Of a DNA stretch of 64,000 nucleotides, positions 36,933 to 45,973 are shown in pieces. The position numbers and the translations under genes were made by a program. Each line of letters starts with the position of its first letter. Position 1 is the first letter of the stretch. The notes under the pieces are model-generated. The model saw only the letters and a program-made list of their open reading frames with translations. It was not told where the DNA came from and did no database searches. Origin of the DNA: CAVQEK01 sp963711495 (lineage in GTDB: Bacteria; Bacteroidota; Bacteroidia; Cytophagales; Cyclobacteriaceae); the NCBI GenBank assembly GCA_963711495.1, contig CAVQEK010000006.1, forward strand, positions 124,001 to 188,000, read 5' to 3'.

Positions 36933-37316
36933 ATGAAAGAGCAGGACATTCGGGTGGCCATTGATCGGCATTGGGCTGCATCGGCTGCGGGTGATCAGGA
37001 TGCCGAGCATGAAATCTATCACGATGACATAGTGTGCGAGTACCCGCAGTCTGGCGAGGTCATTATTGGTCGTCATAATCTGCAGGCGCTTCGTAGTCAT
37101 CACCCTGGTAAACCATCGGGGTTTACGGTCCGGCGGATCCTAGGAGAAGGCAATATATGGGTTACCGAGTATGTGATTACCTACGAGAGTAAGCGTGTCT
37201 ACACCGTTAGTATCATGGAGTTTCGGGATGAAAAGGTGTCGCACGAGACTCAATACTTCGCCGATCCCTTCAATGCTCCTGCCTGGAGAGGTCAGTGGGT
37301 CAAGCTAGAGGCGTAG
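36933..37316 (+). CDS. SnoaL/NTF2-fold small protein
   Basis: A 127-residue soluble protein. The helix RHWAASAAGDQDAEHEIYHDDIVCEYPQSGE (read in part) and the strand IMEFRDEKVSHETQYFADPFNAPAWRG are typical of the nuclear transport factor 2-like family. GGAGG lies 7 bp before the ATG, an unusually strong site for this genome, and the GC content is higher than its surroundings; both suggest transfer from another lineage. The ligand is unknown. Confidence 0.85.
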   Translation: MKEQDIRVAIDRHWAASAAGDQDAEHEIYHDDIVCEYPQSGEVIIGRHNLQALRSHHPGKPSGFTVRRILGEGNIWVTEYVITYESKRVYTVSIMEFRDEKVSHETQYFADPFNAPAWRGQWVKLEA

Positions 37317-37377
37317 CAGATAGTTGTCTATTCGACTCCTTATTAAATATTTGATCATTCAGTTAATATAAAACGCC

Positions 37378-37644
37378 ATGGCATATACCTGCAATCATAT
37401 TGAAAATGCCGTCATTAATATCAGTGCGAATACACCTGAAGGCTGTGAAGAATGCTTAAAAACAGGTGATTACTGGGTACATCTCAGGCTCTGCCTTGAA
37501 TGTGGAAATGTTGGTTGTTGTGATAATTCAAAAAACAAGCATGCTACCAAACATTTCCATGGAACAGGGCATCCGGTTATCAAATCCTTTGAGCCAGGTG
37601 AAGACTGGGAATACTGTTATATTGATGATCTTTTCTATGAATAG
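37378..37644 (+). CDS. UBP-type zinc finger protein
   Basis: An 88-residue protein formed by one zf-UBP domain. The Cys and His ligands are visible in CNHI, CEECL, LRLCLECGNVGCCDNSKNKHATKHFHGTGHPVI. In eukaryotes this domain binds the ubiquitin C-terminus; the free-standing bacterial form is widespread with no known partner. The protein ends CYIDDLFYE. Confidence 0.88.
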   Translation: MAYTCNHIENAVINISANTPEGCEECLKTGDYWVHLRLCLECGNVGCCDNSKNKHATKHFHGTGHPVIKSFEPGEDWEYCYIDDLFYE

Positions 37645-37972
37645 CACCTGCCCGATAGAGGATTTATTTCCGGTAAAAGTTTTAATTAATCAAAGTTGGA
37701 ACCCCGGTAGTTTCGCTTTTTTCTCATATCGCACACTCAATACGCATAGTAAAACCATTACAGACGTAGAATGGTTCTATTTTGAAACAAAACGTCTTGC
37801 AGAAGTTATAAAGGGAAGGATTATGTTCTGGAAAGATGCCCGGAAAATTATAATTAAGGCCTATGACTATCCTTATGGCCTGACACGGAAGTTCAACCTG
37901 AATACATGGCCTCGAAATTCGAAATGTGGGAATGCTCCTGCAAGCAATTCGTGGTATAATTGTTACCAATAG
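37637..37972 (+). pseudogene. Possible DUF427 remnant
   Basis: A short frame that overlaps the end of the zinc finger gene. Its middle, ITDVEWFYFETKRLAEVIKGRIMFWKDARK, resembles the C-terminal part of DUF427 proteins (VAWYYPEPKEAAKEIKDRIAFW type). The N-terminal half of such a domain is not visible, and the sequence after residue 80 has no match I recognise. I read it as a decayed fragment; it could also be a chance frame. Confidence 0.35.
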
Positions 37973-38024
37973 ATTTGACAGAGAAATGAATTCAAATTCC
38001 AGTTGAATTGTTAAAAAAGAGATT

Positions 38025-38033
38025 AATTGATAT
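38025..38033 (+). repeat. Target site duplication AATTGATAT, left copy (IS4 element 1)
   Basis: Repeated exactly at 39489-39497. Confidence 0.85.
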
Positions 38034-39488
38034 TACTGGTGTCCGAGAAAAAGAGGGGAATAATTTTTCGAACTTAGGATAATACAAATTTAGGGGCGGA
38101 GTTTTGAAAAACCCCGTCCCATGGCTAATGTTGTAATAACGACAAAACAACGAAGCCATGAGTAAAAATAGTTTTAATAATTGTACGCAACCAATTCTCG
38201 GACAGCTTTTATCATTTATACCTCGAGATTTGTTCAAAAAGAGTGTACAGGAATATACCTCTGACAAATGGTATAAGCGGGTCAGGACGTGGGATCAGTT
38301 TGTTTTCATGTTTTATGGCGTATTGACCGGAAGCTCAACGCTTCGGGAAATCATCAAGAATTTCATGCTTATGGGCGATAAACTGGTGCACAGTGGCATA
38401 TTTAGCGTACCCAAACGCAGCAGCATCTCTGATGCCAATGCCCGAAGGCATTCTGAAGTTTTCGGATATCTATACCTGCTGCTATATGGCCATTACAAGA
38501 AATATTTGTCGGACAGCTTTTTGTGTTTAAAGATTAATGGCGAGGTGGACCCGAAAAAGGTCGAGGTATTCGATTCTACGACAGTGACTTTATTTAAGGA
38601 GATATTCAAGGCATGTGGACGATTGCCCAAAGACGGACGCAAAAAAGGAGGTATCAAGGCCTTTACCAAGATCACTTTGTCCGAACGGGTACCCAATTTT
38701 ATTTGCCTGAAGGCGGCGGCCACCAACGAAAAGGTGTTCCTTTCATCCCTGGATCTTGCCAAGGGTACCATTGCCGTATTTGATAAGGGTTTTCAAAAAT
38801 TCCGGCAGTATGCTGAATGGACTAAAAACGGGGTATTTTACCTGACCCGAATGAACAAGAATGCTACCTTTAAAATTTTGAGACAAAGGTCTCTGGAAGA
38901 AAATTGCGAACACGGTGTACAAATGGATGCCGGTATCGAATTGGAACACATCTGCAAAGAAACGGGAACGGTTCAACATACAGAAGCCAGAATGGTGGCA
39001 TATATAGATGCTGAAAGTGGAAAAAAACTGGTTTTTCTCACTAATCTCATAGACCTGAAAGCATCGACCATATGCTTGCTCTATAAAAACAGGTGGACCA
39101 TCGAACCGCTATTCAAGCAGATAAAGCAAAATTTTGAACTTACTTATTTCCTTTCAGACAGTCCAAGTGGCATCAAAACTCAAATATGGGTGGCCATGAT
39201 ATTAAACCTGATCTTCACGGTGATTCATAAAATGGCAAAAGAGGCAGAAGATTTTTCTACCATGGTAAAGCTGGCAGCAAAAAATACGGCCAGCTACGTA
39301 AGTTTGATAAAATTCCTGCAAATGTCTCAAATTCAAATCAGCAATGCACTGAACAATCTTAGAAATATACAATTAAATCTATTTGAAAAAGAAATGGGGG
39401 CTACTTTTGAAAACTCAAGTTGAAACCTCCCTGAAATTGAATCGAATAGCATTTTTTAACTAATTTCAAAATTACTCGGACGCTAGTA
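38034..39488 (+). mobile_element. IS4-family insertion sequence 1
   Basis: A 1455-bp element with inverted ends TACTGGTGTCCGAG (left) and TACTAGCGTCCGAG (complement of right), flanked by the 9-bp duplication AATTGATAT. A GC-rich hairpin near 38093-38120, just before the transposase, may block read-through transcription. Confidence 0.88.
38158..39423 (+). CDS. IS4-family transposase (element 1)
   Basis: A 421-residue DDE transposase with N-terminal DUF4372-type region (QLLSFIPRDLFKKSVQEYTSDKWYK, read in part). The catalytic residues lie in VFDSTTVTLF, AVFDKGF and the C-terminal YKNRWTIEPLFKQIKQN (the Y-R-E-K signature of IS4). The frame is intact, so the element could be active. Confidence 0.95.
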   Translation: MSKNSFNNCTQPILGQLLSFIPRDLFKKSVQEYTSDKWYKRVRTWDQFVFMFYGVLTGSSTLREIIKNFMLMGDKLVHSGIFSVPKRSSISDANARRHSEVFGYLYLLLYGHYKKYLSDSFLCLKINGEVDPKKVEVFDSTTVTLFKEIFKACGRLPKDGRKKGGIKAFTKITLSERVPNFICLKAAATNEKVFLSSLDLAKGTIAVFDKGFQKFRQYAEWTKNGVFYLTRMNKNATFKILRQRSLEENCEHGVQMDAGIELEHICKETGTVQHTEARMVAYIDAESGKKLVFLTNLIDLKASTICLLYKNRWTIEPLFKQIKQNFELTYFLSDSPSGIKTQIWVAMILNLIFTVIHKMAKEAEDFSTMVKLAAKNTASYVSLIKFLQMSQIQISNALNNLRNIQLNLFEKEMGATFENSS

Positions 39489-39497
39489 AATTGATAT
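39489..39497 (+). repeat. Target site duplication AATTGATAT, right copy (IS4 element 1)
   Basis: Partner of 38025-38033. Confidence 0.85.
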
Positions 39498-39504
39498 AAT
39501 TATT

Positions 39505-39513
39505 ATATTATAT
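39505..39513 (+). repeat. Target site duplication ATATTATAT, left copy (IS4 element 2)
   Basis: Repeated at 40936-40944. AT-rich, so a chance match is somewhat more likely than for element 1, but the position fits exactly. Confidence 0.7.
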
Positions 39514-39567
39514 TACTGACATCCGAGGAAAAGAAGTGTAAGATGTGGTGAACTTGAAAAAATACAA

Positions 39568-39600
39568 TAGCGAGGGTTTGACCCCTCGCTAAATTTTTAT
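39568..39600 (+). terminator. Hairpin with T-tail inside IS4 element 2, before the transposase
   Basis: A perfect 9-bp stem (TAGCGAGGG at 39568-39576, CCCTCGCTA at 39583-39591) followed by AATTTTT. It would stop outside transcripts from entering the transposase gene. Confidence 0.65.
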
Positions 39601-39630
39601 GATGTTTGAAGTTACTACACTTTGAACATC

Positions 39631-40867
39631 ATGAGTAAAAATACAAATCTTGCAGGTCAACCGGTACTTTGTCAGCTACTTTCTTTTCTTCCCCGTCAAA
39701 TAGTGGATGCTTGTGTGCAACAACACGACAGCGATCGCTATTACAAAACCATGACCACCTATAAACAAATGGTGTTTATACTGTATGGAGTGGTGACCAA
39801 ATCCCACTCCCTGAACACCCTGTGCAAGAACCTGTTGTTTTTGGAGGACAAACTAACCTACCTGGGCATAGATAAACTTCCTGCAGTCAGCACGCTGAGT
39901 GATGCCAACATCAACCGGGACAGTGAAGTTTTTGCCTCAATATATGCCCAGTTGTATCAGCATTATAAGGAAACGCTTAATCCCGTTCATTGCGGCCTTC
40001 TGGAAGATAAACTGGATAAGGAGAAAGTATCGGTCTTCGATTCCTCGACGATCACCTTGTTTGTAGATATTTTCAAAGGGGCCGGCCGCAACACCCTTAC
40101 CGGCAAAAAGAAAGGAGGGCTGAAGATCCATGCCAAAATGCCATTAGGAGGTTTTGTGCCCGACTTGGTGCATATTACCGAGGCAGCATGTAACGACAAA
40201 TCTTTTCTCGGACAGCTTGAAGCGGACAAAGGTGACATTTATATCTTTGACAAAGGGTATGACAACTACCAAAAGTGGGGCAACTGGACAGAAAAGGGTG
40301 CCTACTTTATCACCCGCCTCAATGAAAATGCAGACTATGAAGTACTCTCAGGACAACCCAGGCACATTATTGACTATGCCGATGGCGGGGTCATTTCTGA
40401 CCAGCTAATCCTGCTCAATTCAACAAACGGGACGACAAGGGCCCGTTTGATCATTTACAAAGATCCTGAAACTGGCCATGTGTTACAGTTTGTATCCAAC
40501 ATGTTTGACTATCAGGACACCACTATCATCCAATTGTACAAGTACCGGTGGAATATCGAAGTGCTGTTCAAACGGCTAAAGCAAAATTTTGAACTGGGCT
40601 ATTTTTTCTCGGACAGCAAGGAAGGCATCAAAACACAGATATGGATAGCCCTGATTGCCAACCTACTGTTTTCTGTAATCCACAGGCAGTGTAAAGAAGC
40701 TGAATTGTACACTACTTATTGTAAACCTGGCGGCCAATAATATGGGATCATATATTTCATTGATCAAACTGGTCCGTTTGGGAAGACTTACCAAGGTTGA
40801 ACGAGATCTTAAAATAATTCAACTCAATTTATTTGACATCCGTCAGGGGGTCTCTTTCCAAACCTAG
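39631..40867 (+). pseudogene. IS4-family transposase (element 2), frameshifted near the C-terminus
   Basis: Related throughout to the transposase of element 1 (MSKNTNLAGQPVLCQLLSFLPRQIV against MSKNSFNNCTQPILGQLLSFIP). It has VFDSSTITLF, IFDKGYD and YKYRWNIEVLFKRLKQNF, so all catalytic residues are present. The frame stops at 40740 after TTYCKPGGQ. The next frame continues the family sequence as VNLAANNMGSYISLIKLVRL and ends at 40867. A single-base indel around 40708-40720 therefore removes about 45 residues, and the element is probably inactive unless the enzyme tolerates this. Confidence 0.85.
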
Positions 40868-40935
40868 CAAAACCACCCTGGTTTTATAATAAAACCACTT
40901 TATTTATACATTTGAAAATTAGTCGGATGTCATTA

Positions 40936-40944
40936 ATATTATAT
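40936..40944 (+). repeat. Target site duplication ATATTATAT, right copy (IS4 element 2)
   Basis: Partner of 39505-39513. Confidence 0.7.
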
Positions 40945-41505
40945 TATGATTTAATTAACATATTATCAACTATTTACCTATACAAAATATAATTGTTATT
41001 GATAATCAGTTAATTACGAAATACCAGCAACAAATTAGCATCATTTATTAATTGACATTTAGTAATGAAAAGTAATAGAAAGGAAAAACACTAAGAAGAT
41101 AATCAGGTTCTTTTTCACATTAAGAATAATCTAAACTGCATAGCCATTTTGCCCATATGACCATAACATCCAATAGATCTTAACTAACCATTTTTACATT
41201 CAGTGTTATGAAAAAATCTTTCATATAGGCAACCATTATTACCAGGATTTAGCGTGCTACAGTTAAATGTCATGCTTCTTTTTTTGTGCTTATTATATGT
41301 TGTTGATAATGTCAGTCTTAAACCCACCTAATATTACAACAGTTTCCCTTCTTTATTTAATACCTTTGTTAATAGGTAGTTAAAGATGTCATATACATTT
41401 AGCCATGCACATAGGCTAATACGAGTCGGTGTTTTTAGCCGTTTATTTTGATATATGGGCATATTTTTTTAAAATCTGTTGAATAATAAGTAAGGAGATG
41501 AAAAA
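40945..41505. other. Intergenic stretch before the PUL-2 regulator
   Basis: AT-rich DNA without supported gene. It must hold the promoter of the hybrid sensor gene; AAGGAG lies 8 bp before that gene's ATG. Confidence 0.6.
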
Positions 41506-44500
41506 ATGAATCTCTTTTTGAATTTATACGTCCTGTTGACCATTTCTTATCCATTTGGGCCAAAGATTGGCTTTTCACATCTTGATATTGAAAATGGCCT
41601 TTCTCATAATACAATCCTATCGCTTGTTCAAGACAATGATGGATTTATTTGGGCCGGTTCCAGGTATGGTTTAAATCGTTTTGATGGGAATGATTTTGAT
41701 GTTTTTACATCTATTACCGGTGACTCCACTTCATTGAGTAATGATTATATCAATCAGTTATCAATTGACACCCACCAAAGACTGTGGATCGGAACAGAAA
41801 ACGGTTTAGATCTTTATGATAGAGACAGTGGAAATTTCCATGTCTATTTCCCTCCAGGATACAAAAAGAGAGATCAACAGTTTGGTGTTAGAACAATTTT
41901 AGAAGATAAATATGGCAAACTATGGATTGGTACATTTGACGGTCTTTTTTATTTCGATCCGGTTAAACTGGAGTTTCTGAATATCAACAATACTTCGGAA
42001 ACATCGTATCGGATCGGTCATGATAATATTAGATGTCTGGCTTGGGATCATTCCGGAAAACTATTGGTAGGCACCACTAAAGGCCTTAAAATACTTATTG
42101 GAAATGCTTTAATTACTTTCAAGTGGCCAAGAGATTTTGTCCAGAAGTATCAGAATTTATTTGTGCGGGTTATTTATGCTGATTCCACAGGAGATCTATG
42201 GTTCGGCACAGAGGAAGAACAAGTGGGTTTGATAAGGTTTAATCCGGATATCAATAGGATTGAAGTTTATAATCATTCCATTAGTAATGGGAATTCGATT
42301 ATAGATAATGTGATACGTTGTATTAAAAAATTGGATGACGGGAATCTTTACATTGGAACGCGACATGGATTAAGTATTCTAAATATCAAGGAGAAAAAAT
42401 TCCAGAATTACATTCAAAATAAATTTGATCCGAAAAGTCTTTCAAGTGCTTCGATTCGAGACATTCTTCAGGATAATGATGGGAGCCTATGGTTGGCTAC
42501 CTATTCCGGAGGTATAAATTATTACCATAAAACCAGATATCTTTTTCAGCTGATCACTCAAGATTTAGGTTCCAGCAATACCCTGAATGATCAAAGTATA
42601 TCTTCTGTTTATGTTCCTGATTCGTCTGAGCTATGGATAGGCACAGAAAACAGTGGATTGAACATTTATAATAGAGAAACAAATCACTTTGAATATTTAA
42701 AACAGGATAATTCTGGCCATAACCTTGTTGACAACAACATTAAAGCAATGGTAAAAGGACCTGAGGGCAATATTTGGGTTGGTACCTATAACGGATTGAG
42801 CAAAATCGATCCAAAGACATTGAAATGCACAAATTTTGGGTATGAGGCAGGGAACAAGAATTCTCTTAGCTACAATCAGGTCCATACATTAGCATTTGAT
42901 AAAGAGAATCGTTTGTGGTTAGGCACGAATGGAGGCGGTATAAATATATTGGATATTCACAATTTGCAATTTCATCATCTAAAACATAGCGCAAAAGATC
43001 CTAATAGCTTAATTAATGATAATTTAAATTCAATGATGTTTGACAACCAAGGGAGATTGTGGGTAGGCACTCAGAATGGTCTTGATTGTTATAATCCTAA
43101 TAATGAGAAATTTGGCGACGTTAACGATTTTCCAGCGTTTAGAAGGGACCTTCTTAAGACCAGTGTTGTCTGTGTATTTGTTGATAGCCAAGATCAGATT
43201 TTAGCGGGTACCTACGGAAGAGGTCTTTTTCTATTATCCACAAAAGCTGACAAAATTATAAATATTTCTAAGGAAAACGGAATAGCCAGTAACATTGTGT
43301 ATGGAATACTGGAAGATAATACTGGTTCAATCTGGCTGAGTACAAACCAGGGTTTATCCAAATTAAAAATCAATACTGTTTCAGGTGACAGTGCTGAATT
43401 TGAAATACTTAATTTCGATGAGAATGAAGGATTACAAGGCAGACAGTTCCTTCCAAATAGCTGCTATTATTCAGATAATGGTATAATGTATTTTGGAGGA
43501 ACGAAGGGTTTGAATTATTTTAAACCTGAAGAAGTTGAAACCTTTACCAAACACCCAAATGTGGTGATTAAAGATTTGATTATTGCCAATAAAAAGTTGG
43601 AAATATATAAAAGCGCAATTTCCGTTGGCCATAAGAAAATGCAACAACCTTTGGTCATAAATTACAAGCAGTCTGATTTTACCATTAATTTTGCCGGGAT
43701 TAATTATATAAACCCAGATCGTACCTATTATGCTTATTTACTTGAAGGTGGTATGGAAAATTGGCAATATATCGAAAAGCAACGGTCAGTTACTTTTAGC
43801 AAACTCCCAGCCGGATTATATACTTTCAAAGTAAAGGCAACAAACAATCCCAATAATTGGGGCGACCGTTATACTCTTCTGGAACTAAAGGTATTGCCAC
43901 CACCATGGAAAACAACTTGGGCATATTTCATTTATTTCGTTGTAGCCGGGGGAATGCTTTACTTATTTTTTGTGATTACCATTAGGTGGGAACGGGTAAA
44001 TCAAAAATTCAAATTTGAACACCTCGAAAGGGAAAAAGAACAGGCGTTACACGAACAACGATTGAGTTTCTTTACAGATATTTCCCATGAATTAAGGACC
44101 CCACTCACATTAATTATCTCGCCACTGGAAAACCTGATCAAGCAAAATTCACTCGAAGTAAAGATTAAAAATAAGTTAATGATGATCCAGCGCAATGGTG
44201 AACGCATGTTACAATTGATCAACCAATTGCTTGACTGGCGAAAACTTGAAAGGGGACATATGACCCTGAAAGCAGCAAAAGGAAACATTGTTCGCTTCAT
44301 TAATGAAGTAACGTTGTCTTTTCGGGAGATGGCTCTGGTGAGGAATATTCAATTTTCATTTAATTCAGAACTTGAGGATATTCCAGCTTTTTATGATCGG
44401 GATAAATTAGAGGTTGTTTTTTTTAATATACTGTCCAACGCTTTCAAATTTACCCCGGATAAAGGTTCGATCAATATTGCAATAAGAAAAGTGGAGAACC

Positions 44501-45336
44501 ATCCGGAAGGCAAGGAAAATCCGGCTTTTAAAAATGGATTTGTCGAAATCAGGATAAGGGATTCTGGTAGAGGTATCTCCGACAAAAATTTGAAGATGAT
44601 TTTCGATCGGTTTTATGAAGATAATTCCAAAAGAATAAATTGGGGTTCGGGAACTGGTTTGGGATTGGAATTAGCTAAAAAGTTTGTCGATTTGCATAAG
44701 GGCGTCATTAAAGTTAAAAGTCAGGAATTAACGGTTGATCAACCAGGCTTTACTGAATTCATAATTTTACTGCCATTGGGTAGCAATCATTTGATGGAAA
44801 ATCAAATTGTTTCAAATTTTAAAAACAGTGAAGACGTTTCTCTATACGAACAACCAAAAATTGAATCAGGTGTAGAAGAATCATTAAGTTCTGTTATTGG
44901 CAATAGTGAAAATTATTTTGATAAAAATGACCGATTCTTATTATTGATTGTAGAAGACAATGTTGAAGTCCGTAATTTCATTAAAAATCTTTTTGAGAGA
45001 AATTTTGAGATCATTGAAGCTTCCAATGGCAAAGAAGGATTAGAAAAAGCCCTGGATTTACTTCCGGATTTGATTATAAGTGATATTATGATGCCGGAAA
45101 TGGATGGATTGGAAATGTGCCGAATTCTGAAAAACGATGTACACACCAGCCACGTTCCGATTATCCTTTTGACAGCACGTACGGCGATCACTTTCAAATT
45201 TGAGGGCTTCGAAACAGGGGCCGATGATTATATCACCAAGCCCTTCAGCGCAGAACTGTTAAGATCAGAGTGTATTCAATCTACTTCGGCAACGTCAAAG
45301 GATAGAGGACCACTATCAAACAGGATTTTCCCTTGA
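41506..45336 (+). CDS. Hybrid two-component system sensor (HTCS) of PUL-2, frameshifted before the AraC domain
   Basis: Periplasmic glycan-sensing regulator. Residues about 15-700 are repeats of the two-component-regulator propeller (LWIGTENGLDLYD, LWIGTFDGLFYFD, IWVGTYNGLSKID), followed by a Y_Y_Y domain (about 715-800) and one membrane helix near 804-826. The histidine kinase core has His861 in FTDISHELRTPL, and the ATPase domain has GSGTGLGLELAKKFV. The receiver domain carries Asp1193 in LIISDIMMPEMDG. The expected C-terminal linker and AraC domain are out of frame: the protein ends in SECIQSTSATSKD and a stop, while the neighbouring frame from 45275 continues FNLLRQRQRIEDHYQTGFSL. The product as read cannot bind DNA. 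Confidence 0.93.
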   Translation: MNLFLNLYVLLTISYPFGPKIGFSHLDIENGLSHNTILSLVQDNDGFIWAGSRYGLNRFDGNDFDVFTSITGDSTSLSNDYINQLSIDTHQRLWIGTENGLDLYDRDSGNFHVYFPPGYKKRDQQFGVRTILEDKYGKLWIGTFDGLFYFDPVKLEFLNINNTSETSYRIGHDNIRCLAWDHSGKLLVGTTKGLKILIGNALITFKWPRDFVQKYQNLFVRVIYADSTGDLWFGTEEEQVGLIRFNPDINRIEVYNHSISNGNSIIDNVIRCIKKLDDGNLYIGTRHGLSILNIKEKKFQNYIQNKFDPKSLSSASIRDILQDNDGSLWLATYSGGINYYHKTRYLFQLITQDLGSSNTLNDQSISSVYVPDSSELWIGTENSGLNIYNRETNHFEYLKQDNSGHNLVDNNIKAMVKGPEGNIWVGTYNGLSKIDPKTLKCTNFGYEAGNKNSLSYNQVHTLAFDKENRLWLGTNGGGINILDIHNLQFHHLKHSAKDPNSLINDNLNSMMFDNQGRLWVGTQNGLDCYNPNNEKFGDVNDFPAFRRDLLKTSVVCVFVDSQDQILAGTYGRGLFLLSTKADKIINISKENGIASNIVYGILEDNTGSIWLSTNQGLSKLKINTVSGDSAEFEILNFDENEGLQGRQFLPNSCYYSDNGIMYFGGTKGLNYFKPEEVETFTKHPNVVIKDLIIANKKLEIYKSAISVGHKKMQQPLVINYKQSDFTINFAGINYINPDRTYYAYLLEGGMENWQYIEKQRSVTFSKLPAGLYTFKVKATNNPNNWGDRYTLLELKVLPPPWKTTWAYFIYFVVAGGMLYLFFVITIRWERVNQKFKFEHLEREKEQALHEQRLSFFTDISHELRTPLTLIISPLENLIKQNSLEVKIKNKLMMIQRNGERMLQLINQLLDWRKLERGHMTLKAAKGNIVRFINEVTLSFREMALVRNIQFSFNSELEDIPAFYDRDKLEVVFFNILSNAFKFTPDKGSINIAIRKVENHPEGKENPAFKNGFVEIRIRDSGRGISDKNLKMIFDRFYEDNSKRINWGSGTGLGLELAKKFVDLHKGVIKVKSQELTVDQPGFTEFIILLPLGSNHLMENQIVSNFKNSEDVSLYEQPKIESGVEESLSSVIGNSENYFDKNDRFLLLIVEDNVEVRNFIKNLFERNFEIIEASNGKEGLEKALDLLPDLIISDIMMPEMDGLEMCRILKNDVHTSHVPIILLTARTAITFKFEGFETGADDYITKPFSAELLRSECIQSTSATSKDRGPLSNRIFP

Positions 45337-45688
45337 GCCCGAAAAGATCACAGTCACATCACTGGATGAACGATTGTTAAAACGGGTAATGGATTACATT
45401 ACAGAGCATATATCGGACGCTGATTTATCTGTGGAGGCAATTAGTCGGGAAATTGGTATGAGCAGGGTTCACTTTTATCGCAAAATAAAAGCACTGACCA
45501 ATTATACACCCGTAGAGTTTATTCGAACAGTGAGATTGAACCGCGCGGCTCAGTTATTGCGAGAAAAAGCTTATTCTATTTCCGAAATAAGGTATATGGT
45601 TGGCATTCAGGATGCCGACTATTTCAGAAAATGTTTTAAAACCCAGTTTGGGGTTACTCCTTCTGATTTCGTTGAAAATATGGCATAG
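45275..45688 (+). pseudogene. AraC-type DNA-binding domain of the HTCS, displaced by frameshift
   Basis: This frame is open from the shift point near 45262-45275 to 45688. It carries the linker NLLRQRQRIEDHYQTGFSLEPEKITVTS (read in part) and a complete AraC-family double helix-turn-helix: DLSVEAISREIGMSRVHFYRKIKALTNYTPVEFIR then ISEIRYMVGIQDADYFRKCFKTQFGVTPSDF. The first in-frame ATG is 45389 and a TTG is at 45374, so a separate small protein of about 100 residues is possible but unproven. It normally forms the C-terminal output domain of the sensor just upstream. Confidence 0.85.
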
Positions 45689-45717
45689 TTGTTTATGAGG
45701 TACATTAATTCTTGTTA

Positions 45718-45780
45718 TGTAACAATTACCCTGTCATTTTGTAACAAGTTCATCTTGGCCATGTTACGTTTGCCATGTTA
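45718..45780 (+). promoter_or_regulatory. Candidate HTCS operator region upstream of susC of PUL-2
   Basis: TGTAACAA occurs at 45718-45725 and 45740-45747, exactly 22 bp apart (two helical turns). CCATGTTA, which contains the complementary core, occurs at 45759-45766 and 45773-45780. Known HTCS operators include direct repeats of about this spacing; the assignment is inference. Confidence 0.45.
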
Positions 45781-45832
45781 ATTGGAAACAACCACCCGTC
45801 GCACACACGCACTCCGAAGCCTAAATTTAAGG

Positions 45833-45937
45833 ATGAAAAAATTATTCAGAGAGCGGAAAACGTTAATGATACAATTGATCATCATCACAATCTCTCTTCT
45901 CTCCTTGTTTGCATTTATTCTATTTATAGGTAGATAA
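45833..45937 (+). CDS. Possible 34-residue leader/membrane peptide before susC
   Basis: A short frame (MKKLFRERKTLM then a hydrophobic segment IQLIIITISLLSLFAFILFIG) lies in the susC leader. It has the layout of a single-helix peptide. The start signal is weak and coding status is unproven. Confidence 0.3.
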   Translation: MKKLFRERKTLMIQLIIITISLLSLFAFILFIGR

Positions 45938-45943
45938 TATTGA

Positions 45944-45958
45944 TTAAGATAATCTTAA
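45944..45958. promoter_or_regulatory. Perfect palindrome TTAAGATAATCTTAA 15 bp before susC of PUL-2
   Basis: A 15-bp perfect palindrome in the untranslated leader just before the start codon. It could be a protein-binding site or a weak RNA hairpin at the ribosome entry region. Confidence 0.4.
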
Positions 45959-45973
45959 CTTAAAAAAAGGGTA

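Larger units (their letters stand above)
39514..40935 (+). mobile_element. IS4-family insertion sequence 2 (transposase frameshifted)
   Basis: A 1422-bp element related to element 1. The ends are TACTGACATCCGA at the left, and the complement of the right end reads TAATGACATCCGA. It is flanked by the 9-bp duplication ATATTATAT. Only 25 bp separate it from element 1. Confidence 0.85.

Noticed and set aside
36724..36936. A 70-codon open frame after GAPDH
   Set aside because: It overlaps the ribosome-binding region of the NTF2-like gene and has no family features.
38034..40935. The two IS4 elements as the ends of a composite transposon
   Set aside because: They are 25 bp apart with no cargo, and each has its own target duplication.
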